Assembly: GCA_050297855.1 (NCBI GenBank)
Contig: JBNKTC010000020.1
Location: forward strand, 1-64,000
Origin: SZUA-545 sp050297855
Lineage (GTDB): Bacteria; Campylobacterota; Campylobacteria; Campylobacterales; SZUA-545
Direction of reading: 5' to 3'
Length of the DNA: 64,000 nt
Part shown: one piece after another, positions 17,554 through 25,334 of the stretch
Position numbering within the stretch: position 1 is the first letter of the stretch
Layout: each line of letters opens with the position of its first letter
The notes under the pieces: generated by a model
Told to the model about the DNA's origin: nothing
Databases searched by the model: none
What the model saw: the letters and a program-made list of their open reading frames with translations, nothing else
Made by a program: the position numbers and the translations under genes

Positions 17554-18324
17554 CTAACGGTCTAAAAAGCGCTTATCAAAGAAGGTTTCGGCATGAAGGT
17601 GGGAGAAGGATGTCTTGATCATCTTGAAGAGATCTTCGTGTTCGCTCTCCATGGTTTTGAGCCACTCTTTTGTCTTGGCCCGTGCATAGGGCATCTTGAC
17701 CGGGAACTTCATGGCCGGGCACGCCTCGTCGCTGATCGTCTCGAACTCGTTCTCGGCGGCAAAGTTGGCCGTCTGCGCTTCACGGACACGGATAAGGGGG
17801 CGGATCACCTGGATATCGTACTTGGAGGTGTAGATAGGGGCGAGGGTCCGCATGCTTCCGTTGTACATCATGTTCATAAAAAAGCTCTCTACCGCATCGT
17901 CCAGGTGGTGGCCGAGGGCCAGTTTGTTATACCCCAGCTTCTGGCATGCCGAATAGAGCGAACCACGCCGCATCCGGGAGAAAAAACTGCAAAAGGAGCT
18001 GTTTTCCCGGATATGCTCTTCGGCTGTCTGGGCAATTTCGGTTGTATAAATCTCGAAGGGAATTTCGTATTCGTCGCAGTGTCTTTGCAAATGATCGAGA
18101 CTCAGCCCGTCGCCGTAATCGACGGTAACCGCCTTGTATTCGAATTCGAACGGGACAATCCGCTTGAAGTTTTTAATGAGGTGCAGGAGCGTCAGGGAAT
18201 CTTTACCGCCGGACAGGCCGACGACGACTTTGTCCCCTTCGTTGATCAGGTCAAACTCACGGACACATTTTCCGAACTGTTTTTGGAGTTTTTTGGAGAT
18301 TTTTGCATTTGGTGATTTTTTCAT
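17554..18324 (-). CDS. ttcA: TtcA-family tRNA 2-thiocytidine synthetase (altered Fe-S motif)
   Basis: A 256-residue PP-loop ATPase matching TtcA, which thiolates C32 of tRNA with ATP and an iron-sulfur cluster. The PP-loop SGGKDS lies at 38-43 and the GHHLDDAVESFFMNMMYNG signature at 138-156. In E. coli TtcA the cluster ligands include a CxxC in the segment before SRLRRG; here that segment reads FCSFFSRMRRG, so only Cys112 remains and the second position is Phe115. Cys202 (EACPAMKF) could be the third ligand. The gene may bind a cluster with two cysteines plus another ligand, or have a different role. An intrinsic terminator-like hairpin ends about 10 bases before the ATG. Confidence 0.8.
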   Translation of the reverse strand: MKKSPNAKISKKLQKQFGKCVREFDLINEGDKVVVGLSGGKDSLTLLHLIKNFKRIVPFEFEYKAVTVDYGDGLSLDHLQRHCDEYEIPFEIYTTEIAQTAEEHIRENSSFCSFFSRMRRGSLYSACQKLGYNKLALGHHLDDAVESFFMNMMYNGSMRTLAPIYTSKYDIQVIRPLIRVREAQTANFAAENEFETISDEACPAMKFPVKMPYARAKTKEWLKTMESEHEDLFKMIKTSFSHLHAETFFDKRFLDR

Positions 18325-18334
18325 TGTAATGTCT

Positions 18335-18364
18335 CTTTTTTTACGGGCAAAGCCCGTAAAAAAT
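18335..18364. terminator. Strong intrinsic terminator hairpin in the mtnN-ttcA gap
   Basis: ACGGGC (18343-18348) and GCCCGT (18352-18357) pair around an AAA loop, with seven T on one side and six A on the other, giving a hairpin with a T tail in both directions. On the minus strand its T tail is replaced by the A-rich ribosome-binding region of ttcA, so it may end mtnN transcripts or attenuate entry into ttcA. Confidence 0.75.
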
Positions 18365-18411
18365 TGTCCTCATTCTTGCGGGATCTGCACATTGATAATT
18401 GCAGAAAATTG

Positions 18412-19098
18412 TTATAGATGATCTAACATTTTAAAGACGAACTGGGCACTCTCTTTGGCACTGCTGACGAGGAACTCGTCGAAACTGAACCCGGCATCCA
18501 TATCCGCCGCATCGCTGATGGCACGAAGCACACAGAAAGGGACACCGAACGTCGCACAGACATAGGCGACACTCGCCCCTTCCATCTCAAGGGCATCGGC
18601 ATTATAGGTTTCGCGGATCCAGTTTTTCTTCTTCTCGTCCGCGATAAACTGGTCCCCCGTCGCCACAATACCCTGCAGCAGTTTAAGACCCATCTCGCCG
18701 GCAACGTTGACGGCTATGGCATTAAGCCCGCTGTCGGCATCGATATAGTCGCCGCTTTCGGGAATAAACCCGAAGGGGTGGCCAAAGGCGGTGATGTCCA
18801 CATCGTGCTGAACCAGTTTGGTGGCCAGCACCAGGTCTCCGATCTTAAGGGCGTCGTTGACCGCACCGGCTACCCCACTGAAGATCACCTTCTCTACCCC
18901 GTATTTTTCGATCAGGGTCGTAGCCGTCAGACTTGCATTGACCTTTCCGATCTTGCTGTAGACGATATAGAGGGTATGCCCGTTATACTCCGCTTTATAA
19001 AACGTGTTCCCTGCATACTCGATCGCTTCGTATGTTTTGACAAAGGAGAGGAGCGGTTCGATCTCCTCACGCATTGCCCCGATGATCCCGACGGTCAT
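18412..19098 (-). CDS. mtnN: MTA/SAH/aminofutalosine nucleosidase
   Basis: A 228-residue purine-nucleoside N-ribosidase. Signature motifs are GIIGAMREEIEPL at the N-terminus, FSGVAGAVND, ALEMEGASVAYVC and ISDAADMDA with the catalytic Asp. It would split methylthioadenosine and S-adenosylhomocysteine and, as known for Campylobacterota enzymes, probably also 6-amino-6-deoxyfutalosine in menaquinone synthesis. It lies 1 base downstream of fabD, so the two are co-transcribed. Confidence 0.93.
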   Translation of the reverse strand: MTVGIIGAMREEIEPLLSFVKTYEAIEYAGNTFYKAEYNGHTLYIVYSKIGKVNASLTATTLIEKYGVEKVIFSGVAGAVNDALKIGDLVLATKLVQHDVDITAFGHPFGFIPESGDYIDADSGLNAIAVNVAGEMGLKLLQGIVATGDQFIADEKKKNWIRETYNADALEMEGASVAYVCATFGVPFCVLRAISDAADMDAGFSFDEFLVSSAKESAQFVFKMLDHL

Positions 19099-19099
19099 A

Positions 19100-20032
19100 T
19101 CAATCCTTCAGGCTCTCAAAAGCCGCTTCGAGCGTCGCCATATCGCTGACGCTGATCGTCGGCACTTTGGTCACTTTTTTGTTGATCCCTTTGAGGACGG
19201 AACCGTGACCGAACTCGATCAGCAGGTCGACATCGTTTTCCACGTTTACGACGGAGTGCTTGTACTTGACCGGCTCGATCAGCTGTTTGGGCAGCAGATC
19301 CAGCGCTTCGGCTTTGCTGCTGTAGGGCTGGGCCGTTACATTGGAGATGACCGGAGCCAGGAACGAATCGGCAAGGCGCTCATCAAGCACCGTCCGGAGT
19401 TTGGAAGTTGCCGGCTCGAGCATCGGGCAGTGGCTGGCAACGGACATATTCAGAAGCATCGCACGTTTGGCACCCGCACCTTTAAGCTCATCCGTCAGGG
19501 TCTCAAGATCGGCCCGTTTTCCGGCCAGTACGATCTGACCGTCGCTGTTGAAGTTGGCGGCCCAGACATCCTTGCCGTTCTGACGTGCGGCATCCACGAT
19601 CCCGACCGTATCTTCATCAGAAAGTCCCAGGACGACCATCATCCCGGCATCTTTGCCTTCGCACGCCTCCTGCATCCACTTGCCTCGGTTATGTACCGTA
19701 TAGACAGCATCCTCCAGGCTCAGGGCTCCGACGGATGTCAGTGCGGAAAACTCGCCCAGGGAGTGCCCCAGGGAGAAAACAGGCTTGATCGCCATCTCGT
19801 TTTCAAACAGCTTGTGGGCAACCGCGGATACCAGCAGGATCGCCGGTTGGGTATAGAGGGACTGCCCCAATTTTGCCTCGTCTTCCCACAGGAGGGACTT
19901 CATGTCCGTATCGATCGCATTGGACGCAGCATCGAACATCGCCTTCGCCACATCGGAGTTTTCGTAAAAATCCTTGCCCATACCCAGTGCCTGACTGCCT
20001 TGGCCCGGAAAGATAAATCCTACTCGTTTCAA
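19100..20032 (-). CDS. fabD: Malonyl-CoA:ACP transacylase
   Basis: A 310-residue cytosolic enzyme that transfers malonyl from CoA to acyl-carrier protein for fatty acid elongation. FIFPGQGSQALGMG opens the protein, the active-site serine sits in GHSLGEFSAL (about 89-98), and the catalytic His is in the VASHCPMLEP segment. Length is normal. It is separated from upstream slyD by a 244-base non-coding region that contains repeat copy A. Confidence 0.95.
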   Translation of the reverse strand: MKRVGFIFPGQGSQALGMGKDFYENSDVAKAMFDAASNAIDTDMKSLLWEDEAKLGQSLYTQPAILLVSAVAHKLFENEMAIKPVFSLGHSLGEFSALTSVGALSLEDAVYTVHNRGKWMQEACEGKDAGMMVVLGLSDEDTVGIVDAARQNGKDVWAANFNSDGQIVLAGKRADLETLTDELKGAGAKRAMLLNMSVASHCPMLEPATSKLRTVLDERLADSFLAPVISNVTAQPYSSKAEALDLLPKQLIEPVKYKHSVVNVENDVDLLIEFGHGSVLKGINKKVTKVPTISVSDMATLEAAFESLKD

Positions 20033-20085
20033 TGTAACCCTTTGTTAATAAATTTTATAAATCAGAAAATGGCACTAGCGTTATA

Positions 20086-20253
20086 AATCTGCCTCGGGAG
20101 AGGCAAGCTTTTGTCCTCGCTTCGCTGCGAGGTTTCGCTTCGCTACACGTGCCATGAAATTCCGCAGGTACGAGGACACAGCGGCGAGCAATCAAAGTGA
20201 AAGGAGTGTACTAAATGTACAGTCATTTCTCTTTGACATTACCCAGGATGGGC
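20086..20253 (-). repeat. Dispersed structured repeat, copy A
   Basis: Read on the minus strand, this non-coding element aligns with a plus-strand element at 40147-40256. Shared features in order are CCATC, ATGTCAAAG, a TGTAC-5nt-GTACA dyad (20207-20221), ATTGCT, GCCGCT, an AGCTT, a CCTC-4nt-GAGG hairpin (20091-20104), and GGCAGAT. The loops differ while the stems are kept. Copy A carries an extra 67-base piece bounded by an 8-bp inverted repeat (20112-20119 and 20171-20178), and a longer-range dyad ATGGCAC...GTGCCAT (20069-20075 and 20149-20155). It fills the slyD-fabD gap, in which no gene was found. Confidence 0.65.
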
Positions 20254-20276
20254 TTTTACTCTTGTGGTGTTTTAAA

Positions 20277-20801
20277 TTAGTGTGAGCAGCCGCAGCCGCC
20301 GCCTTCACCGTGACCGCCGCAGCAGCCGCTGTCTGGTCGTGCGACCTGACCGGAGAGGGATTCGTCAGCTGTCGGTTCGCGCACCGCCAGGATCTTGATG
20401 TCAAACATCAGCTCTTTACCGGCGAGCGGATGGTTGTAATCGACTGTTACTTCCTGCTCCCCGATATTTTTAACGATCACCTGGATTGTAGAACCGTCCT
20501 CTGCCTGAGCATACAGGGGCATGCCCTCTTGCAGTTCGATTCCCGCAAACTGCTCGATCGGTACCTGCTGAACAGCTGTCTCGTCAAACTCTCCATACGC
20601 CTGTGCCGGTGCTACGATCACCTGGCCCGCATCTCCTTCGCTCATCTTCAGGATCTCGCTCTCAAGACCCGGGATGATGTGGTTTCTTCCCGTAATAAAT
20701 TCGAGGGCAGCTTCGCCTACGTTGGAATCGATGATATCGCTTGTCGCTTTGTCACGTAGTTCATACTCTAAAGAAACAACCATATTATTTTCAATAGCCA
20801 T
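20277..20801 (-). CDS. slyD: FKBP-type peptidyl-prolyl isomerase, SlyD family
   Basis: A 174-residue cytosolic prolyl isomerase and chaperone, also a nickel-binding metallochaperone in other bacteria. The FKBP core with inserted flap (VDYNHPLAGKELMFDIKIL) is complete, and the tail is rich in His and Cys (GCCGGHGEGGGCGCSH), the metal-binding feature of SlyD. The start is placed at MAIENN because a GAGGAG ribosome-binding site lies six bases before that ATG; the reading frame itself extends 23 codons further upstream. Confidence 0.92.
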   Translation of the reverse strand: MAIENNMVVSLEYELRDKATSDIIDSNVGEAALEFITGRNHIIPGLESEILKMSEGDAGQVIVAPAQAYGEFDETAVQQVPIEQFAGIELQEGMPLYAQAEDGSTIQVIVKNIGEQEVTVDYNHPLAGKELMFDIKILAVREPTADESLSGQVARPDSGCCGGHGEGGGCGCSH

Positions 20802-20917
20802 TATATTCTCCTCATATTGATACACGGTCCGGCCGTGTTTTTTTTGCATAAAAATGGGAAATAGTATCACAAAACATCTTATGGTAGAATTGCCGATAAA
20901 ACTAGTAATATTCTTTC

Positions 20918-21019
20918 ATGATATATCTAGCAGACATGACAATGCGTCGCACGACGACCGGCATCGCTGAATTAGCTTTACTTATTCAGCACTATTTTAA
21001 CAGATACGAGGATTCATGA
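20918..21019 (+). CDS. Possible 33-residue leader ORF
   Basis: An ATG-initiated 33-codon frame ends with TGA overlapping the ATG of the HEAT-repeat gene (ATGA). The DNA under it has two dyads: CGTCG-CA-CGACG and GCTGAAT-11nt-ATTCAGC. No ribosome-binding site is visible before its ATG, so it may be chance. The arrangement would suit translational coupling or a leader peptide. Confidence 0.25.
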   Translation: MIYLADMTMRRTTTGIAELALLIQHYFNRYEDS

Positions 21020-21654
21020 AGCCAGAAGAGTTTCTTTCAAAACTGAACAAACTCCCGGAAGAGTCCCGGGGGTCCTTCTCCACAGCGGTACTCTCCCTCT
21101 CCAAAGTGGGAGCTGCCGAAGCGGTCCGCAGCATGCTGGGCGACCCGAACTTTGCCGTTAAAGTCAATGCGATCAAGGCGATCCGCAAATATCAGCTCAC
21201 CATCTATGAAAAGGAGCTGATGCAGGCCCTTCTGGACGAATCGCACGAGGTCAAGATCGCAGCCATCAAGACTGTTGCCAGTTTCGGGAACTTCGCCCAC
21301 TACAGGCTGCTGCGGGCATTTTATGACGAACACCCCGATGCCAGGGCTCTGGTGATCGACTCCTTTTCCAACTACAGTGACCACGAAGAGGTCTACCCCT
21401 TTGTCCTCTCACAGATCGTAGCCCCGAGCCAGAAGATCCAGGGGGTCGTTACCGACTGGTTTGAGAAAGCCTTTGACCACTCGATCCTTCTTCCATGGAT
21501 CGTCAATGCCTACCTCAAAGTCCCGTTTTCTGCCAAACGGCAGTTTGAAAAATCCTTTTCCGGCCGCCTGCCCGAACTCTTCTACGACGAGCGGGTCGCT
21601 TACCGCTTTAAACTCTGCTATCTGATACAATCGAGGACCCATGAATCACACTGA
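21016..21654 (+). CDS. HEAT-repeat-like protein of unknown function
   Basis: A 212-residue soluble, helical protein with degenerate HEAT-like repeats (for example GDPNFAVKVNAIKAIRKY, then a copy starting DESHEVKIAAIKTVASFG and one starting DEHPDARALVIDSF). Such solenoids are usually protein-binding scaffolds. A GAGGAT ribosome-binding site precedes the ATG. Its last 14 bases overlap the next gene, so the two are expressed together. No catalytic motif is seen. Confidence 0.75.
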   Translation: MKPEEFLSKLNKLPEESRGSFSTAVLSLSKVGAAEAVRSMLGDPNFAVKVNAIKAIRKYQLTIYEKELMQALLDESHEVKIAAIKTVASFGNFAHYRLLRAFYDEHPDARALVIDSFSNYSDHEEVYPFVLSQIVAPSQKIQGVVTDWFEKAFDHSILLPWIVNAYLKVPFSAKRQFEKSFSGRLPELFYDERVAYRFKLCYLIQSRTHESH

Positions 21655-22525
21655 CGCACGAAACATCCTGGAGATCGGCCGCTCCACGGGCCTTCCCGTT
21701 CTTCTCTACGGCCCGGAAGGTACGGGCAAGACAGGACTCTGCCGACGTCTTTTTCCCGAAGCCAGGGTGATGCTGGAGGAGGAGTTGCGCTCGGGCGGAC
21801 TCTCCCTTTTAAACTCCCTGACAAAACTGACACAGACTGTTATCTTCGAGAACCTCTCCGAAGAGGCCGTCGCCCTGCTGCTTCCGGCCGTGACCAACCG
21901 GACACTCTACGGGGAAACACTCAATACGTTTTTTATCTTCACTTCACAAGGCGAATACCGTCTTGCAGCCCAATGGCTCAAGGTCGAGCTTGACGTCCCC
22001 GAGCCGGAAGAGTGGCTCGAGTGGGCAAAACAGGAGGCGGTCCATCCCCTGGTGGCTTCCATGGTTGCCGAACATGAAGCATTACGCAAATTCCGCCCCC
22101 GGGACCTTGAGACCCTCTCACGACTGCTTAACAAAGGGATCCCGGGAGAGCTACTGGATCAACTGGTCGGGCCGCTTGTAGCCTATAATGAGGAGATCAT
22201 GGCGGCGATACGGGGAGGGTATGATGAGACGCTTGATTTTGAGAAAGTGATCTCCCTGGACGAGAAAGAGTTTATCAACCGGATCCGGCAGACCAACTCC
22301 GAAAATATCGACCGCTTTAACGAAACCCTCCTGCAAGAAATCCGCTTTGACGAATCGATCATCACACGCGAGAAGCTCATCGCCTATATCTCCTCCATGG
22401 ATTCACGAAAAAGCCTGGAGCTGCTGTCGGGACTACTGGAGAGCGAATCGAGTTTCGATTATCTTAATGAACTGTTGGATGACCCCGCCATCAAACAGAA
22501 ACTTGATGCGATGCTCGGGGTCTAG
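21641..22525 (+). CDS. P-loop ATPase-like protein of unknown function
   Basis: A 294-residue protein with a clear Walker A motif (LLYGPEGTGKTGL, motif at 24-31) and a Walker B-like VIFEN (about 68-72) in a short AAA-like N-terminal half. A largely helical C-terminal half of about 150 residues follows. No arginine finger or sensor motif is obvious, so ATP binding is likely but hydrolysis is uncertain. It overlaps the HEAT gene by 14 bases, suggesting an interacting pair. It could be a clamp-loader delta-prime relative, but the match is weak. Confidence 0.7.
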   Translation: MNHTDARNILEIGRSTGLPVLLYGPEGTGKTGLCRRLFPEARVMLEEELRSGGLSLLNSLTKLTQTVIFENLSEEAVALLLPAVTNRTLYGETLNTFFIFTSQGEYRLAAQWLKVELDVPEPEEWLEWAKQEAVHPLVASMVAEHEALRKFRPRDLETLSRLLNKGIPGELLDQLVGPLVAYNEEIMAAIRGGYDETLDFEKVISLDEKEFINRIRQTNSENIDRFNETLLQEIRFDESIITREKLIAYISSMDSRKSLELLSGLLESESSFDYLNELLDDPAIKQKLDAMLGV

Positions 22526-22533
22526 GGCAGAGG

Positions 22534-23451
22534 CTATTTGAGTTTGGCAAGCCGTTTCTTAGCTGAATCGACCAGGTAGGATTTTGGATAGAGCGTGATA
22601 AGTGATTCGTAAAACTTACGCGCCTCGCTCTTCTTTTTGAGCTTGTCATAGCAGATGGCGGTATGGAATAGCAATGCAGGAAGGTACTTCGCTTTATCAT
22701 CCAGACGGGCACTCTCCTTAAAAGCCGTGATCGCCTTGGAGAAATGGCCGGTCTGGTAATAGAGCTCTCCCAGGAAATACATCACTTCCGCTTTTTTATA
22801 ATCGCTGTTCTGGGCCAGATATTCAAAGCCCTGGAGGGATGATTTAAACGCTTTTTTCTTGAAATCCTGTTTGGATTCGTCAAAGACCTGGGAGGCTTTT
22901 TTATTTGCAAGCGTGTTTGAGCCCGTCGTTGCCGGACGGCTGGTCTCAATCTCTTTGACCAGTTTTTCCAGAGCCGCTTTCATCTCGTTTTTGTGTACGT
23001 ATGTGCTGTTGATCGTATCGATCAGTCCGGAGAGCTCTTTAATGGCTGCTTTAAGATTGGCATCATTAGCAGCCTGTCGCTTGTCTGATGCAGCCATATC
23101 GTCACGGATCGATTTGATATCGGCATCGATCTTCTTCTGATACTCACCCTGAAGCTTTAGATTCGACTCCATCTGCGTCAGTTGTTTGCCCACACTGTAA
23201 AGCTTTTCATTTCCCCCTGCAGTAAGAGAACGGAATGCCTCAAGGGCATTGCGCAACTCATCGACGGAACGCTCCATCTGGATCACTTTGCTCTTCAGAT
23301 CGGAGAGGTTCTCTTTGTTTTCGAGGATATATTTTTCTGTTTTGGTAAGACCGTAGGGGGTTTTGCTCTCCAAGTCTCCCGCAGAAAAGGCGGAAGGCTC
23401 GGAGGCAGAAAGAAGTGTCGCCGCCAGGGCGAAAGGGAGATATTTAACCAT
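22534..23451 (-). CDS. cpoB: Tol-Pal accessory protein CpoB/YbgF
   Basis: A 305-residue periplasmic protein with a signal peptide (about 1-18), a coiled-coil section (about 40-125) and three C-terminal TPR units (about 185-300). CpoB couples outer-membrane constriction by Tol-Pal with peptidoglycan synthesis in E. coli. It overlaps pal by one base and is the last gene of the Tol cluster. Confidence 0.88.
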   Translation of the reverse strand: MVKYLPFALAATLLSASEPSAFSAGDLESKTPYGLTKTEKYILENKENLSDLKSKVIQMERSVDELRNALEAFRSLTAGGNEKLYSVGKQLTQMESNLKLQGEYQKKIDADIKSIRDDMAASDKRQAANDANLKAAIKELSGLIDTINSTYVHKNEMKAALEKLVKEIETSRPATTGSNTLANKKASQVFDESKQDFKKKAFKSSLQGFEYLAQNSDYKKAEVMYFLGELYYQTGHFSKAITAFKESARLDDKAKYLPALLFHTAICYDKLKKKSEARKFYESLITLYPKSYLVDSAKKRLAKLK

Positions 23452-24017
23452 TACTGATTAATCTTAAACTCGACCCTTCTGTTCTTAGACCAGCACGCTT
23501 CGTTCTTTTCCGTACATGTCGGATTACTCTCACCGTAGCTGATCAGCTTCAGATTTGCTTCGGATACACCGTGTGCGACCAGGGTGTCTTTTACGCTTTT
23601 GGCACGTTTAAGACCCAGAGCATAGTTGTACTCGTCCGTACCCCATTCGTCACAATTCCCTTCAAGTTTGACCGTTGCACCGCTGTGGGCTGTTTTGAGT
23701 TTACCTGCCACATCTTCGACAACCGAAGCCATATCATCACGGATATTGAATTTGTCGAAGTCAAAATAGACGGCTGTATCTTCCACGCCGGCTTCAGCTG
23801 CCTCTTCTGTCACGGACTCTTCAGCAATCGCGCCCTCCTCAGCAACAGGTGCCTCTTCGGCTGTTGCAGTTTCTGCACCTTGCTCAGGTACCGCCGTATC
23901 GGCCTGTTGCTCAGTTTTTTCTCCGGCTGTCGGATCCATCGCATCGGACTTCGCACCACATCCCGCAAAGACGAGTGCTGCAGCAATAGTTAGTAGATAA
24001 AATAGACTTTTTTTCAT
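23451..24017 (-). CDS. pal: Peptidoglycan-associated lipoprotein Pal
   Basis: A 188-residue outer-membrane lipoprotein. The signal peptide ends LVFAGCG with lipidated Cys20. A Glu/Ala-rich linker (about 25-80) spans the periplasm, and the OmpA-like domain (about 80-188) carries VYFDFDKFNIRDDM and EGNCDEWGTDEYN with the Asp/Arg pair that binds diaminopimelate. Pal anchors the outer membrane to the wall with TolB. It follows tolB by 53 bases and overlaps cpoB. Confidence 0.95.
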   Translation of the reverse strand: MKKSLFYLLTIAAALVFAGCGAKSDAMDPTAGEKTEQQADTAVPEQGAETATAEEAPVAEEGAIAEESVTEEAAEAGVEDTAVYFDFDKFNIRDDMASVVEDVAGKLKTAHSGATVKLEGNCDEWGTDEYNYALGLKRAKSVKDTLVAHGVSEANLKLISYGESNPTCTEKNEACWSKNRRVEFKINQ

Positions 24018-24070
24018 TGTTTATCCTTCCTTGGATTTGGCTGCTATTATAATAAAATAGACTTAAACCA

Positions 24071-25333
24071 CTACCAGTCGATAGCTTGCAGTTTACCAGT
24101 TTTTAACGGAAAAAGAAAGCTCTTGTTGTAGCCCAGGCGGATGATCCCCAGGGCACTTTCATTCTTAAAGCGTTTGATGTAGAGCATGCTGTCGCCGCTG
24201 GGAGAAAAGCGGGGGAAGAGGTTCTTCCCGGTTGTGGTCAACTGACGGATATAATCGGTCTGTGTCGATATCAGGTAGATGTTAAAGGCGTTCTCGCTGA
24301 ACTCGTTGTTCGTGTCACGGCTTACGTAGGCGATATAGTTTTTGAAACTCGTACAGAAGTTGTTGTTTCGCCCTTTAAAGACCATCTGCTGCACCGCTTT
24401 GGAACCGATTTTTTTGTTAAAGATATTGGGGCCGCCCAGGCGGTCGGAGACAAAGACGATCTCATCGTCGTCATCCACGAAGTTCCCGTTGACATCGATC
24501 CCTTTGTAGTCGGTCACACGGGTCAGTTTTTTGCTCCCAAGGTCATAGACATAGATATCGGGCTGGTCATCCGGTGCCATCGTCAGCAGCAGCTTCTCCC
24601 CGTCGCGGCTGACGTCGCTGCAGACGAGCATCCCGTAGGATGAGAGGACCTTCTCTTTTTTCCCCGTATAGAGGTTGGCACGGTAGAGTGTCGGTTTTTC
24701 ACCGATCTCGGTGTAGAAAAACTCCCGCTGGTCTCCGTCACGCCATTTGGGGAAGAGTACGAGCCCGCCGCTGATGATCGTCTGGGTAAAGGTCAGGGAG
24801 TAATCCCCGATAACGATCTCACTCTCTTTGGGCGATGTGTTTTTGGCAAAGATGACAAACTTCTCCATCCAGCCCAGGTCTTCTATCTCCAGCTTTTGGG
24901 CAATGTCCGCAGTCAGCTTGTGGGTCAGGAACGGATAGCGCGCTTCGCTGGAGACGGAGTATTTTTTGGCTAAGAGCTTCCGGTTGTTCTCCAGGTCGTA
25001 AAGATCCGCCAGGATACCGTATTTCCCCCCGCTGATGACCGACTGCACCCGCAAGAGCAGCTGGATGTTCTTATCCCGGTACTGCAGCACAGGAATAGGA
25101 GCGTCATAGCGGGGAGAAATATCCGACTCGCTCACGAGAAAAACCGCAGCCACCTTAAGGTCGGCTATGACCATCTTTTCTATCTGGCGGGAAAAAGCTT
25201 TGTCCGCTTCCCCGGTCGAAAATGTCTCGACGGCTATGGTGATATTTTCACGCACCTGTTTGACGATATCGATCGTCGCATCGGTTGCAAAAAGCGATAG
25301 TTGTATGATAAAAAGCAGAAAAAGTTTTTTCAC
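24071..25333 (-). CDS. tolB: Tol-Pal translocation protein TolB
   Basis: A 420-residue periplasmic protein with a signal peptide (about 1-17), an N-terminal alpha/beta domain and a C-terminal six-bladed beta-propeller whose blades show repeats such as SRDGEKLLLTMAPDDQPDIY and VFVSDRLGGPNIF. It bridges Pal and TolA. The gene starts one base after the TolA-like gene ends. Confidence 0.93.
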   Translation of the reverse strand: MKKLFLLFIIQLSLFATDATIDIVKQVRENITIAVETFSTGEADKAFSRQIEKMVIADLKVAAVFLVSESDISPRYDAPIPVLQYRDKNIQLLLRVQSVISGGKYGILADLYDLENNRKLLAKKYSVSSEARYPFLTHKLTADIAQKLEIEDLGWMEKFVIFAKNTSPKESEIVIGDYSLTFTQTIISGGLVLFPKWRDGDQREFFYTEIGEKPTLYRANLYTGKKEKVLSSYGMLVCSDVSRDGEKLLLTMAPDDQPDIYVYDLGSKKLTRVTDYKGIDVNGNFVDDDDEIVFVSDRLGGPNIFNKKIGSKAVQQMVFKGRNNNFCTSFKNYIAYVSRDTNNEFSENAFNIYLISTQTDYIRQLTTTGKNLFPRFSPSGDSMLYIKRFKNESALGIIRLGYNKSFLFPLKTGKLQAIDW

Positions 25334-25334
25334 A

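Noticed and set aside
20112..20178. Insertion sequence or CRISPR-like array
   Set aside because: Too short, no transposase, and no regular repeat-spacer pattern; kept only as a structured repeat module.
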